Assembly (NCBI GenBank): GCA_944739405.2
Contig: OX123182.2
Location: 36,953,598-37,017,597 of the forward strand
Source of the DNA: Euclidia mi
Taxonomy: Eukaryota; Arthropoda; Insecta; Lepidoptera; Erebidae
DNA length: 64,000 nucleotides
Reading direction: 5' to 3'
The translations under genes and the position numbers were made by a program. Of the stretch, positions 1 through 12,300 are shown one piece after another. The notes beneath the pieces are model-generated. The model did not search any database, was not told where the DNA came from, and was given only the letters and a program-made list of their open reading frames with translations. Each line of letters starts with the position of its first letter. Position 1 is the stretch's first letter.

Positions 1-304
1 AGTAATAACAGTGCATCATAATTTTATTATGTCAATGTATAATGTGACAGTACTGACAGATATAGCACATGCGTAGCAACTCAATTACAGCGCAAGCGTT
101 ATTACTGTCAGTAGGGAGGAGGTTTGTCGCTACAAACTTCGACCCTCTCTAAAATCCCTCCCAGATTATTTTTTGCATTTTATTGTATCCTTTGTGTTTT
201 TCCTGGTTCTGAGCTACCTCCCCACCAATTTTCAGCCAAATCGGTTCGGCCGTTCTTGAGTTATAAATAGTGTAACTAACACGACTTTCTTTTATATATA
301 TATA
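1..304 (+). repeat. 3' end of an unclassified dispersed repeat (probable non-LTR element)
   Basis: The stretch around 231-304 (CAAATCGGTTCGGCCGTTCT, then a short A/T dinucleotide run) resembles the 3' end that many lepidopteran non-LTR or non-autonomous elements share. No reading frame is present. The left end lies outside the window, so size and class cannot be settled. It stops where repeat Z begins at about 305. The class is recalled from the family, not computed. Confidence 0.35.
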
Positions 305-796
305 TAGATACTCAGATCCACCCCGTTACAGCAGCCAGGCAACTTAAGCATTTATTGCTAAGTTTAATGTTCGCTGCCATTATGAATGTCTAACTGAAGA
401 GATTAAAAGATTTTCTTTGATCTTTCTTTTATGTTCTTAGGCTTTTAGAGGATTTTCGTTAAGGCTTGACATCAATTTGGGATTTTAAGTTCGTATAAGG
501 ATAATTGAGAAAGTCAGTGATATTGAAATATATTTAAAGGATCTGTATTTCAATGAGGTAAAGTTGAATGGTTATTATTATTTTAACAATACGGCTTATA
601 AATGTAAAGATGAGATGTGTATATGCATTAAACATTTTAATATTAAGGCTTAAAATGTACAGATGATATGACATGTGTATAGGCATTAAACATGGATTTA
701 CCATGAATTAAGTGAACAAGGCCGTACCCGCATGAAAAAATCGGTTATCGGGTTTCTTCAAATGAGTTACACACGTAAATGAAAGCAACCTAGCTT

Positions 797-806
797 GTCA
801 GTAGCC
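797..806 (+). repeat. Target-site duplication, left copy
   Basis: GTCAGTAGCC here is repeated exactly at 3061-3070 and flanks the RTE element. Repeat Z copy 2 has the site only once (CCAGTAGCCACT near 42570), which shows that the duplication arose on insertion. Confidence 0.85.
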
Positions 807-3060
807 TTCTTCTTCTTCTTCGTCGGTCTCTTCATTACTGAAGGTCGTGTCCGTCCTGAAATGCTTTAACGGAGTCGTAGACCAGCTGTTTCCACACCAC
901 TCGATCTTCAGCTTTTCTAAGGGCATTGACAACTGTAAGTCCCGTTATTGCCTTGATCTGATCAGACCAGCGGTTAGGTGATCGCCCACGTGGTCTTTTA
1001 CCGTCGAATTTCCTTACTACAACCAGTTTGTCAAGGCTATCTGGTTGGCTTCGGGCGACATGGCCAAAGTAACCCAGGACTCGTTGGTAGCATATTGTGG
1101 AGAGCCTAGTTTTTATCTCTAGTTGGTCGAGAATGGACTTATTAGTGAGTTTTGCTGTCTACGGTATTCGCAACATTCTTCTCCAACACCACATCTCAAA
1201 AGCCTCGATCCTTTTCCGATCCACCGCGCAAACTGACCATGATTCGGAGCCGTAAAGGAATATCGAGAATACCACAGTTCTCACAAGTCTCTTTTTTGTT
1301 GTGTTGGAGATATTTTTGTCTTTTCAGACCCTCGACATCCTGCTCATTGTGGTTTTGCCCATCTGCGCACGTCGTCGAATTTCCCTCTCGCAGCCTCCCT
1401 GATCGCTGATCATTGATCCTAGGTACACAAATTCGCTCACGAATTCCAGGTCTTTCAATTCACCCGTGCGTGCGATCTGTCCGGCTCGGTCAGTGACCAT
1501 AACTTTGGTCTTTGATTTATTTACCGAGAGTCCTACCCTCTCGCTTTCACGCTCCGCAATGTCGAACAGCTCTGCGAGTTCGTGCTCGGAGGATGCAAAC
1601 TATGTGGTATCATCTGCATATCGGAGGTTGCTGATTTTATTTCCACCGATTTTTGCCTCGCTCCTATCCTTCTCGGGCTCTCCTAATTATGAATTTGCCA
1701 TAAATGTTGAAAAGGATGGGGGATAGAATACATCCATGACGGATTCTTTTCTCCGGTTTAAAGGGTCCCGACACCACATTATTTACTTTGACCCTGGACT
1801 CTCCATTTTTGTACAAGCTCGCAATGATTTGTATAAGATGCGAGGGTACTCCCATTTCTTGGAGGATTTGCCACATAGATCCCCATCTTACGCAGTCAAA
1901 CGCTTTAGAGTAGTCAATAAAGCACAGTAGCATTGGTACATTAAATTCCCGGCTCTTCTCGATCATCTGTCTCATATTGACTATTTGCTCTCTAGTACCT
2001 CGGCCTTTAACAAAACCGGCTTGCTCATCTGGTATTTGACGGTGCAGATATGCTTGCAATCGTCCATTGATCATGTAAAGCATTATCTTGCTAGCATGGG
2101 ATATGAGTGCCACTGTTCGGTAGTTAGCGCATGACTTCGTGGACCCCTTCTTGTGCAGAGGAATCAGAAGCGACTCTTGCCAGTCCGTAGGCCATTTACC
2201 CGTCTTCCAAAGCTGGTTACACAGATCCATTAACATCTTTACCTGTGTCTCCTAGATGTTTAAGCTCCTCAGCAAATATGGTGTCTCTTCCGGCTGACTT
2301 GTTTGTTTTTAGCTTTTTCTAAGCATTCCTAACTTCGGATTCAATGATTTGCCATAAATGGCTTTAAGTATTGCTTGACTCTCTGGAATGAGAACCCAGA
2401 TTTTGTGTTAGGGTCTTTATAAAGGTTTTCGCAGTACAGTCGCCATCTCTCGGTAACTTGGTCTATTTTGGTCAGTAATCTACCGTCAGTATCCTCAATC
2501 CCCCAGGTTATTGGCCTAAACTCTCGAGTAATGGTCTTCACTTTTAGAAATAGATCTCTTGTGTGGCAAGTACGTGCGTGATCCTCAATATCTTGGCATA
2601 TAGAGTTTAGATATTGGTTATAATCTCTGCGGCATAGTAGTTGTACCTTTTTTGAGAGTAGTCTATACTGGGCTCGTTCTAAGTCACCTCTGGCTGCCAC
2701 TAGGTCTTTTCTCTCCTTGATCACCTGCCAGGTCTTATTTGTAATCCACGCCTTCCTAGGAGTATCGCTGTCTCGAGAGTGCTTTTGGACTCCTTTTCGC
2801 GTATTGAGTATCAGAACTTTTGACTCTATTCCATTTGGTATCTATGTCTGCACTTTCCTCCGGCACTAACCTCTTAGTGTTTTCCACGAAACAGTCCCGG
2901 AACAAAGAAAGTGTTTGTTATGATGGTCGATCTTAACGTTCTTAAGCATCTTTTGAGTTTGATGGACATCTCTGGCCCCAGTAGCTTGTGAGCGCTGCCG
3001 CAATCAGCACTAGGGTAAGTTTTGGTGTTGCTGATGCAGGACTTCCATCGCTTTGCAACA
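807..3060 (-). mobile_element. 5'-truncated RTE-clade (BovB-like) non-LTR retrotransposon
   Basis: The element lies on the minus strand. It ends in five GAA units (TTC on the plus strand, 807-821), a short tandem-repeat tail of the kind RTE elements carry instead of poly(A). It is flanked by a 10-bp target-site duplication (797-806 and 3061-3070). It starts inside the endonuclease domain, so about 2.25 kb of a usually 3-4 kb element remains. Inserting in repeat Z makes it younger than Z. Confidence 0.88.
835..3055 (-). pseudogene. RTE ORF2 remnant: endonuclease C-end, reverse transcriptase, C-terminal domain
   Basis: Reading the minus strand, the frame opens in the last part of an apurinic-type endonuclease (CGSAHKLL near 2985-3010; the family has SDH, so the catalytic Asp is Ala here). 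A linker follows (2724-2341). The reverse transcriptase (2236-1600) contains YRTVALISHASK, DEQAGFVKGRGTR, CFIDYSKAFDCV, GCILSPILFNIY and the catalytic YADD at 1609-1620. The C-terminal part carries FLYGSESW, YFGHVAR and RGRSPNRW, and ends at TAA 835-837. Several in-frame stops (one just after YADD, others near 1715 and 1320) and frame breaks make it non-functional. This is the BovB-like RTE reverse transcriptase that would nick and copy RNA at the target site; the copy is dead. Confidence 0.88.
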
Positions 3061-3070
3061 GTCAGTAGCC
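3061..3070 (+). repeat. Target-site duplication, right copy
   Basis: This is an exact second copy of GTCAGTAGCC, after which repeat Z resumes. Confidence 0.85.
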
Positions 3071-3140
3071 ACTAATGCACAAAAGCTATCATGTCACAAT
3101 TCAAAATTCAGAAGTGTTAGTGGTTAAAAGCTAATAATAT

Positions 3141-3797
3141 AAAAACATATGCTATTTTAAAGAATTGATGTTACTCAAGTTCTAGTTGTTAAAAAAAAGG
3201 ACCCATTTAGAACAAAACATTGCCGTTTCACCAAAAAACACTACACCTGCATTGCTGTAATATTATATAGAGCCTCTATGAAGCGAAGACCGTAACACGT
3301 GCAGAATTCAAATTATTCTTTAACTGTTGGTTCAAATATACGAAATCACGCCTGTCTTCAACATACTCATTATGTGTCGACTGTTCTGTCACATCACATC
3401 AAACATTACGGAGCATCTCGGATTAATGGAAGCAAGCATTGTTCCACAAAGTGTAAATAGTCTATTTGGCTCGAGTTACCCGCCTCACTGAGCAACTAAT
3501 CCGCCGTCTAAATAACGTCTTATTATCATTACGAGTAAACCGTGTTTAGATGATCATTGGACTGAGAGGGAGGCGTGTTTACGAGTGTTTACGTCGCTTG
3601 ACTCTAATGTAAATGTTCCCTATTCTATTTCTTTGTGTCTGAAGGTGTGCCGCTGATGTGATCGCGGAAATGTATCGACGAAAATAGAAAGCTGGTGTCG
3701 GTTCAGAACTTTTGGGGTTCCGAAGGAAATTAACTTAAACTAATTTGAAGACAGACTTATCATAACAATGGATGTATTATATTGTGATACACACATT
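3141..3797. other. AT-rich stretch, nothing recognised
   Basis: No reading frame, repeat match or structured motif was identified between the end of repeat Z and the RTE 3' end. Confidence 0.5.
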
Positions 3798-4033
3798 ACA
3801 TCATCATCATCAGCCTTTAACAGTCCACTGCTGGAATAGGCCTCTCCTTTGAAAGGAGGAATTGGCCTACTATACCACGCTGGCCAAACGGGTTGGTAAA
3901 GGGTTTGTATCAAGTTTTCCTTCTCTTACAGTGCTGTTCTGTGCATAATATGCTCCCTCTGTCGACTCTTACGACACCCATGGGATGATATGGGGTAGTG
4001 ACAATCCGTATTCTTAATCCGTCATCACAGGGA
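3798..4033 (-). mobile_element. RTE-type 3' end, minus-strand copy of the segment at 48972-49209
   Basis: On the minus strand the segment ends in GGCTGATGATGATGATG, a (ATG)n tail. It has the typical CAGTGGACTGTTAAAGGC before the tail and a palindrome CTCCTTTCAAAGGAG. By eye it is about 97% identical to 48972-49209 in inverted orientation. Both copies keep the same short open frame (DGLRIRIVTTPYHPMG ... KRRKT then stop), which may be the C-terminus or the 3' UTR of an RTE-like or SINE-like parent. It is 5'-truncated. The parent is not recognised beyond the RTE-style tail. Confidence 0.7.
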
Positions 4034-5420
4034 CAACACACATTGTAAGTATATGCATAATTATGGTGATTAAGTCCTGTCCAAAAACCCGAAATTTTGT
4101 GAGGCCCGACACGCAATCGGCTATTTATTTAAAACATATTCAATTAGAAATAATTGATTTGTTAAAAATGTGGTACATGTTCAGTAGAGCGAAGCATAAT
4201 TTTTTTCACATTTGTCTTTTCTGAAAGTTGCATTTTTATATAAAGATTACGATTACGAAGAAAATAATTAAAAATATTGTAATTATTTTAGACTTATCGA
4301 ATCGGTAACAATATGCTTTCTAAAACAGTTTTAACGTAATAGCAGATTGTACGCATAAGTATCTAATTTAATTGGCTCAAGTATAATATTAATATATAAT
4401 AATGCTATCATCCCTTGAACATCTTCATCTAATCAGATATTTTTCACTCAATTAAGTGCTTAAAAGATTTGCTCAATAATTTTATCAAGCTTTGAGATAA
4501 TCTTTATTTGCCCTTGGAACCATAACTCTGGAACGCAATCATCGTTTTAAAAGCACTCGAACCTTCGGTCAAGACTGTTAGCGTTACGGTGGCTTCTTGT
4601 GTAAAAGCATTTTACTTTAAATTTTTATACGAAAAACGCGTTGTATGACTGTCGGAGGGTGGCTATGGGATTAAGGATTCAAAAGATGGCCGTTTTCTTG
4701 TCGTTTTCGGTAAAGTCCGGCGACCTCTATTTCGCAAATTACCTTACTCATTAATCACTGCTCGCTAGCTCGCTGCCAGCCCCTTTGTAAACACCACTGT
4801 AATACATTTGTCGAGAATTGTAAGTTTTTCTGTTACATTTAATTGCTTAATCTTGTTGTGCAGGTGGTTTTGCCGAAGGGCGGAGGTTGTGTAAGACCAT
4901 TATCTTGTGTAGTTATTTCTACGTTTAATAGTTATTGTGAACCATATAGATAATAGGGAATGTTGAGTACTCAACTGACGAGCGAGATTATAGAACATAA
5001 AGGAAGCAGTGAGATGTCATTTGGAAATATCTAGGCATTGCTTACCTGTATAACATGGGTTTAATGTTCTCTCAAACAGCTTTCAAATGTACACGGATAT
5101 TAAGAGTGTTCAATTTTACAGAGATACGAATAGAATCATGTCATGAAGTACGTGATTACGTCGTTTTGCTCTCTGCTGTAATTTATAAATATTGTTAAGC
5201 CTTACTTGGGGGATAGGTTATCGATACTATTAGTAATTTGTTAACCCATCTGCGGCAACCCGCTTCTTCTTAAAAACAAAGTTATTGCCGAGAGTATTTG
5301 AATAATATCTAGGAAAGTAATATAAGTTATTACAATCGATTTTAATTTCATTTATACTCGAAGAACTACAAAATTTAGGTAGTGTATCATTAGGCCAATA
5401 TCTTAGTTAAACATTGCAAT
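4034..5420. other. AT-rich stretch, nothing recognised
   Basis: No frame longer than about 60 codons and no repeat family was recognised. A degenerate intergenic or ancient-repeat origin is likely. Confidence 0.5.
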
Positions 5421-5424
5421 TGGG

Positions 5425-6525
5425 TCATCATATCAGCTAAACGACGTCCACTGCTGGACATAGGCCTCCCCTAAGGCTCTCCATACAGAACGGTCTTGAG
5501 CCGCCCGCATCCAACCGCCTCCCGCGATCTTGACGAGATCGTCGGTCCACCTTGCGGGAGGCCTACCTCTGCTGCGTATCTTGCGGGTTGTTGCGTTGTC
5601 GTGTATAGCTGTCCATAGAACCTTTCGATCTCCTCCAAGAGCTCAGGCTTGGACGATACAATTCTGCCATCTTCCGTCTTCAGCTTTGTCAGCTGACTCT
5701 GCCCAACAGACAGATCCCTTTGGATCCCTTATTCTGCTCGATCGCCTCACGAACACATTTTGTGTTGTATTGGCGGAGATCGCAAGTCAGAGACTTAGAG
5801 ATCTGTCTGTTGAGGTGCCGATATTTCGGCATGTCGTCGGAGGATAGCAGAACCATCTTGCGCCTTTCCTCTAACAGCTCGAGGGTTGGACCCGAAATTT
5901 TGTTGGTTCTCTTGCTTTTCTGGGGCTTAAAAAATTTTGCCCCTGTTGTATGGACAGCATCCACGAACCCGTTACTGTACTCGTCCACATCTACGCATTC
6001 GCCCAGGCATTCGAAACGGTTCTTCAGTTCGAGCTAATAGCTCTCGGGGTTTTGGATATGAACCGGTGCCGGTCGGAGCGTGGACTTTATCAACCTTGAC
6101 CGTTCGAGGCTTGTACAGATATTCAATGTGCCTCTTACCATTCGGTGACCGCTCCCCACTTTAAGTGAATTGATCACGGAGACATCATTGAATATCTGCC
6201 TCTTCGTCGACATGATAAAGTCGATCTCATTTTTGGTGGCACCGCCTGGACTTACCCAGGTCCACTTGCGGCATTCTCGCTTCTTGAAGAAGGAATTCAT
6301 CATGTAGAGTCCTTCCTTCTCCATAAAGCTAGCCAGCAAGTGACCCCGGGAATTCCGATGCCCATAACCAAATTGCCCCACTCTCAGCTCATCACCGTCG
6401 CGTTTGCCCAGTTTCGCGTTAAAATCTCCCATGACCACAGTGTAATGGGTTTTGAAGCCATGTATAGCCCGAGATATGTCCTCATACATGGCCTCCACAA
6501 ATTGGGTCAACCCCAACAAAAATAT
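5425..6525 (-). mobile_element. Internally deleted RTE-clade retrotransposon
   Basis: On the minus strand this carries the second half of an RTE endonuclease (6519-6034), the linker before the reverse transcriptase (5988-5605), then jumps directly to the last about 45 residues of ORF2 (RSREAVGCGRLKTVLYGEP, 5520-5460). The non-coding 3' end GTCCAGCAGTGGACGT follows, with a short ATGATGA-like terminus near 5425. The whole reverse transcriptase is missing, with the deletion junction around 5590-5604. The 5' end is truncated near 6520. Confidence 0.82.
5605..6519 (-). pseudogene. RTE ORF2 remnant: endonuclease C-half and linker
   Basis: The 161-codon frame at 6519-6034 contains the endonuclease motifs VVMGDFNAKLG, GHRNSRGHLLASF, KNEIDFI and a final SGHRMV. 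Functional members have SDH at the last motif; here the codon reads GGT, so the catalytic Asp is lost. A second frame, 5988-5689, is the basic, helical linker that precedes the reverse transcriptase (EEIERFYGQLY lies just beyond). A frame break separates the two parts. The intact protein would nick the genomic target; this copy cannot. Confidence 0.83.
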
Positions 6526-6805
6526 ATCTTCTTTTGGGTGGAAGAAATTAAAAAAAAATCGCTGCTCATTTTTTTATTACATTACCGTTCTTATCGAGTG
6601 AACCTGCCCAGACTGACCCATTTCAAGGTAAATAAAGTCCAAAAAGGAAAATGCTTAGTTAATCTGTAATCTGTGGTACTTACTAATGTAATTACAACAT
6701 TCTCATTGTCCTAGTTGTGTTAAGTACGAATAATGTTACCAGGGGTCTCGATGAGTCTCGATGGGTCTTTAGAATTAAAGCTAAACAGGTATACATTTTC
6801 TTCCC

Positions 6806-6960
6806 TTAAGGCAGCGATAATCCAGTGGTGATATCAACAGACAGCTGTGTTGGTTAATTAGAGGGTATCGGGCTTAACCACGGTGCGCACAGACAAACAC
6901 ATTACACATTGACTTTTCGAAGTTAGGTGTGTTGGTATTATACTGTTATTTTATATCTCT
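6806..6960 (+). repeat. tRNA-headed SINE, degenerate (family R)
   Basis: GGCAGCGATAATCCAGTGGT is a mutated A-box region. A decayed B box (GGGCTTAACCAC) follows, then the SINE body GACTTTTCGAAGTTAGGTGT. Its best relative in the window is the SINE at 45515-45910. It carries a small insertion between the boxes and is too degenerate to be transcribed. Confidence 0.6.
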
Positions 6961-9335
6961 TGTGCCGTGCTAGTTCGTTAAAGGTAGACAGAGGTCCACA
7001 TTGGCGAATCGTAACTATTAGATGCATTACAGCAAATGTTTTTTTTTTACAATTCGCTCTCTATATCAGCAGTGATCGGATCTGCCGAGGTAACTACTAG
7101 CAATCGAAATGCCTGCACCACTTTCATTCGGATTTCATAATATACAGACGTAGGTACGGAATGTGATAATGAGATAATGGAGGACAACGAAGTAGTCTGG
7201 TTCAGCCGTCCTGAAAAACAAACTGCTCATTCTCAGTTTTACGTTTTATTATATTTTAGTAGAGCTAGCGTAGGTGTTACTCACGTTACCAACTTTTTTA
7301 ATGCAAAATATTAACAAAATGTGAATGGATTTTGTAATAGTTTGTACGTTAAAGAGTAACAAACATCCATCTATCCGCACAAACTTTCACGTGTATAACA
7401 TGTAAGCTTCTAGTTTGTAATAGTTAGTAAGTAGTGCATAAACCAAGTTTGCAAACGGTCCGTGCAGACGTCATAAAAGACGATTAAGTGATTAGGTACC
7501 TACGTTGGAGGACAGTTAAGCTGGCAATAACATCTGCATTGGCACTGCAAGTAAAGATATATGGCTTTCAATATACCTACATATATGAGCGTATACGTTC
7601 CATTAGGGGTACGAACGGCGTGCTGTGATAATATTATTAATTGGAAGTTTTGTTGCGTAGGTAATTATTTGAAAATTATTTTCGTTGTTTTAAAAGACAG
7701 CAGCAGTAGGAATAAATCCTGGTCGCAGGCGATTTTACAAACCCAGACTCAAAACAACATGTTGTGCATCACACAAAGGGTACTCTCACAGCGTAGTGCT
7801 AAACGGCGACCATTGAACCACTACGTCATAAGTGCAGTCGAAAATTAAAGTGACGTTTCAGTTTCGCTTACACAAGTTAAGTTCACGGGAACGGGATAGA
7901 TATTAAAATAGAGAGAAAGAGAGAGAGGCACAAGAGCTTAGAACTATCAATGCGAGCAGTAATACTCGATTATTTTCAAATGTTAAAACTGAGAGATGAG
8001 CTAGTGAGCAGGTTGACTTGCTTGCCCCGGGTCCTAATTCAGGCCCACGTTATTGAAAATTAGGTTTAATGTGACCAGATTTGGAAATATGCGTAGTAGT
8101 GGTTTCCTTCGCGGAATATGATTCGTCATCTCAAATATAAAAAAAATCTGTGTCCTTTCATTTGTTTCCAGCTAGAATCTAAGCTCAATCACATCAACCG
8201 TTCAGTGTTTTAGTGGTCAAAGCCTAAAAGACAGGCAAAGAAAAACGCTTAGTATTTTTATGAGAACATCTTATAAATCTACATCCGTATTTAAATGGTT
8301 ACAGCGCAACAAAGTGACAAATATATTGAAAATATGCGCAATATGGTAGAAAGCTTCATAAAAAAGTGATGATGGGAACGCGCACAACTCTACATCAGAA
8401 AGTATTATAATATCTTAAAAAAGTTGAATAATATTTCCTTTCCGAAGTAAAGAACAAAGTTTGGCAGGTGCAAAACAATTTTCGGTTGTTCGTGTTTTGC
8501 CCATCAGTCTGCGAATCTCAAGTTTTATCCGTTGGCTGCCTCGCCAAGAGAATTTCACTTACTTTATTATTCGTCCTGTCCTGACCTCATTTTTGTTATT
8601 TCAATGTAATATTTTATTCATTACATATTTACACTTGGACACGACGTTATGTTTCGCGTTTCGGTTAAATAATGATTCAGTTTGTCGATTGTACGCTCCG
8701 ATGAATATAATAAATTGAAAATACTTTCCAATGAACACAAATGAGAAGGATTTATTTAAAAAGTTTGACCAAAGTTCAAAAATGGATTTAAATTTGGTTG
8801 TAGTCAATTGGATAGTTACCACTATCTTGGCGTATTGTGGTCAATATGCGCGTTGTCGAACAGGTTATTTATTCCCTCAAAGGTAGAGAACTAATTATTA
8901 GAGTAGTTTTGTATAAGTCTTGGTTGAAAATATGGTAAATTGATTGATTATATCAGCCGTAGCTAAACATCAAATTAAGTAACATTAAATATCCGTAAGT
9001 GTGACATTACTGAGAAATAAGTTATTATATTTTAATTGTCACTAATGGCAGCTTTCTAATAGAATACCAAACAACACTAAATTATAGTGAAAATATACAT
9101 TTGATACTAAACCTGGTAGGTTAATAATATTAAATCACTTTTTTATTACTGGCAAATCATTTAATACCTAAGAGAAAATGTTCAACAAAGTATTCAAAGG
9201 GAAAATATTGTGAATAAAAAAGTAGTTAACAGGTCCCATTAGACGATCTCAAAATAGATTAAGGTCCCCGGAGCCCGGCGACCGCAGACGGCCCAAAATT
9301 CGCTGGCCTTCACTATGATAGAATTATTTTACCTT
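6961..9335. other. AT-rich stretch, nothing firmly recognised
   Basis: No reading frame of merit lies in these 2.4 kb. A short purine run (GAGAGAAAGAGAGAGAGG, around 7909) and a fragment near 7365-7395 resembling the end of a dispersed element are the only structured parts. Confidence 0.5.
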
Positions 9336-9339
9336 CCTT

Positions 9340-12300
9340 TCAAATTCAAATGTCATTTATTGCGATAATAGGTATAGCAGTTGTGGTATACAATATAAAT
9401 AAAAAATGTTTCTCCATTGTCTGCCTCAAGGCGTGCAATACGTAATAATAATAATAATTTAATTACAAATGTTTAATAATAATAACAATACTAATTTATG
9501 AATAGTTAAAATGTCTGTGTAATATAGATGTCAGAAAAAATAATATAATGTCAGAAAGAAATATAGAATTATGGTATACTAATATAATGTCCGTCAACTC
9601 ATACAACATTCATACTATTCATATATTCATCGATACTATAATACGCTTTATCTAATAGAAAATCTTTCACTTTACGTTTAAATTCTATGAGACGTGGAAT
9701 TTCTAATAAATAGTTAAGAAACAGATTGAAAGCTCGTGGCGCCATACAGAAGACACTATTTGTCATCATTGCGCTTTTATGCTGCGGGCAACAAATTTTA
9801 AGCTTGTGACGCTTACTTTTATAATTTTGAAACATATTCATATTAGATTTAACAAATAATAACAATTCATAAATATACAGACACGGTACCGTTAAAATCT
9901 TGAGATTTTAAAAATAAGGTTTACAGCTATCTGTTAGTCGTAGTTTGCACATAGCTCTTATACACTTTTTCTGTGCTTTAAATACATGTTCTTTTTCTGT
10001 ACTATTACCCCAAAACAAGTTTCCGTATCTTAAAATGGATCCTACGTATCCATGGTATGCAGTTAGTAGTGCGTTTTGATTTGTTTGCTTAGAGAGCATG
10101 TAGAGCGCATACGATTGATTATTCAGTTTCGAGCAAAGATTCTCTGCATGCGTTTTCCAATTTAAATTAGTGTCAATGTTTAATCCTAAGAATTTAGTAG
10201 TTTCTATGTCACGAATTAATGTACATAATGTCAGAATTATTCAACAATGGAATTCTATTTTTGAATGTCATTATATGTGTCTTACCTAAATTTATTTTTA
10301 AATTATTCAATGTCAACCATTTAATTACGTCATCTTATGTATTGGTAATGTCAGATTTGAGAAGTAATTAATTTTTACCAGAAAATATAATTGTGCTGTC
10401 ATCAGCAAACAAAATGGTGGGATGTTTTGTTATATTTGGAAGGTCATTTATATAAACGTTAAACAAAAGTGGTCCCAGTACACTTCCTTGGGGAACTCCT
10501 AACTGAATTTCCCTGTATTCTGACAAAAAAATTACTTCTCTTTTTAATTTAGGACACAGGCGTGTTATTTGAGTACACTGCTTCCTGTTGGAAAGATACG
10601 ATTCAATTAAGTTCAATACATTGCCTCTTACCTAATATGCGTTCAATTTCTGTAAGAGTATCTCGTGATCCACACAGTCAAAGGCCTTTAAAAGATCCAT
10701 GTAAAGTGCACAGACTGGTATCTTTTTATCAACGTTTTGTGTTACTATTTTCAAAAAATTATAAATCGCCATATTGATACATTTATTTTTTCTATATCCA
10801 GCTTGTTTTTTGCAAATAAATTATGTTTTTCAAAAAAAGTGTAAATTCTGTCATGTATAACCTTTTCAAAGATCATAGAAATTATTGGTATTAGAGCAAT
10901 AAGGCGGTAACACGTCATAGAATGTGGATCATTCTTTTTAAAAAGCGGTTTAATTATTGTTTTTTTCAACTTATCAGGAAATACACCATAAAGTATGCAC
11001 AGATTAAAAATATGACTCAACACACCACAAATTTCTTTCGATACTGATTTAATAACTAACATAGAAATACCGTCATATCCCGTATTGTTAGTATTTTTTA
11101 GGTTAATTATAATTGAGTGTATCTCATTTGATGATGTCGGTTTCATAAATAAGGACTTTGATATGTTTGCAGGAAAAGGTATATTGTGATCAAGTTCAAT
11201 TTTATCCACGTGGTCAATAAAAAAATTATTAAATAATTTAGCTATCACCAAAGGATCGTCAATTATAGTATCGTCAATCTTAATATGTTGTATTTCGTTT
11301 TTTGGCGCATTATATTTCGCGTTGTTAATCACCGTCCACGTAGCTTTGCATTTATTTCGGGCCGTATTTATATAATAATCATTTTGTGTTTTTTTTTTGT
11401 GGTTTTATTATGTGGTTGAGCCTGGACGATAATGCGTTAAACTCTTTTTTACTTTTGTCGGTGCGATCTTGCCTGTAATGCCATAAAAGTTCTCTTTTGC
11501 GTTTGCAGCATAGCTTAATGCCTTTAGTTATCCACCTTGGCCGTTTTTGTGTATTTACTTTAAATATCACCACGGGAAAACACAAACGGTAAAATAAGAG
11601 AAATGTATCGTAAAAGCTATCGAACGATTTAACAGGATCATTACTCTCAAAAGATTCATTAAAAGTCAATGATTTTATGCACTCCTTAAATTTATTTATA
11701 TTATCATTTCCAAGATCACGTTTTTCAGCATACCAATATTTGAAAGTGGTGCCTGTTTTTACCGGACACGTAAAAAGTTGTGCGGTATGGTCAGAAAGTG
11801 CGAATTCAATCATTTTGGATTTGCACCTAGGGACATTATACATAAAATTGTCCAAGCATGTGCCACTAACTATACGAGTGGGTTCGTTAAAGGCCCATTT
11901 TAAATTATAACTTGTCAAAAGATTCAAGAAATGTGTTGATATTCTTGTTTTAGCTATGATGTTTATATTAAAATCACCACATAAGACTACTTTATATTTA
12001 ATCAGACAAAATAAAGCACCTGAGTTTATCAAAAAATATATTTAAATGTTCTTGAAGCAATTTGGGTGGTCTGTAAACGCAAAGTACAATTATTTTATGA
12101 TCTTCGAGCATAATTCCTGAAATTTCAATGATACCTACCTCACAAAATGTTTTTAATCCATCGATTGGTTTGTACTTAAAGCATTTTCGAACAAGGATAC
12201 ATGTACCACCTCGGCGATTTTTTCGGCAATAATATGACCCTAGCGTGAAATTAGTAATGTCAATATGTTGAATATCAGAATTTATCATATTATGCTCTGA

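Larger units (their letters stand above)
305..3140 (+). repeat. Repeat Z, copy 1 (interrupted at 807-3060)
   Basis: Positions 305-806 and 3061-3140 together match the repeat at 41030-42650. Shared landmarks are the head ACTCAGATCC at 308, the stretch from TTATTGCTAAGTTT at 350, GTGAACAAGGCCGTA near 713, and the tail CAGTAGCCACT. The copies differ by scattered substitutions and small gaps. No coding potential is seen and I do not recognise the class. This copy is split by the RTE element at 807-3060. It lacks the insertion that copy 2 carries at the equivalent of position 349. Confidence 0.75.
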
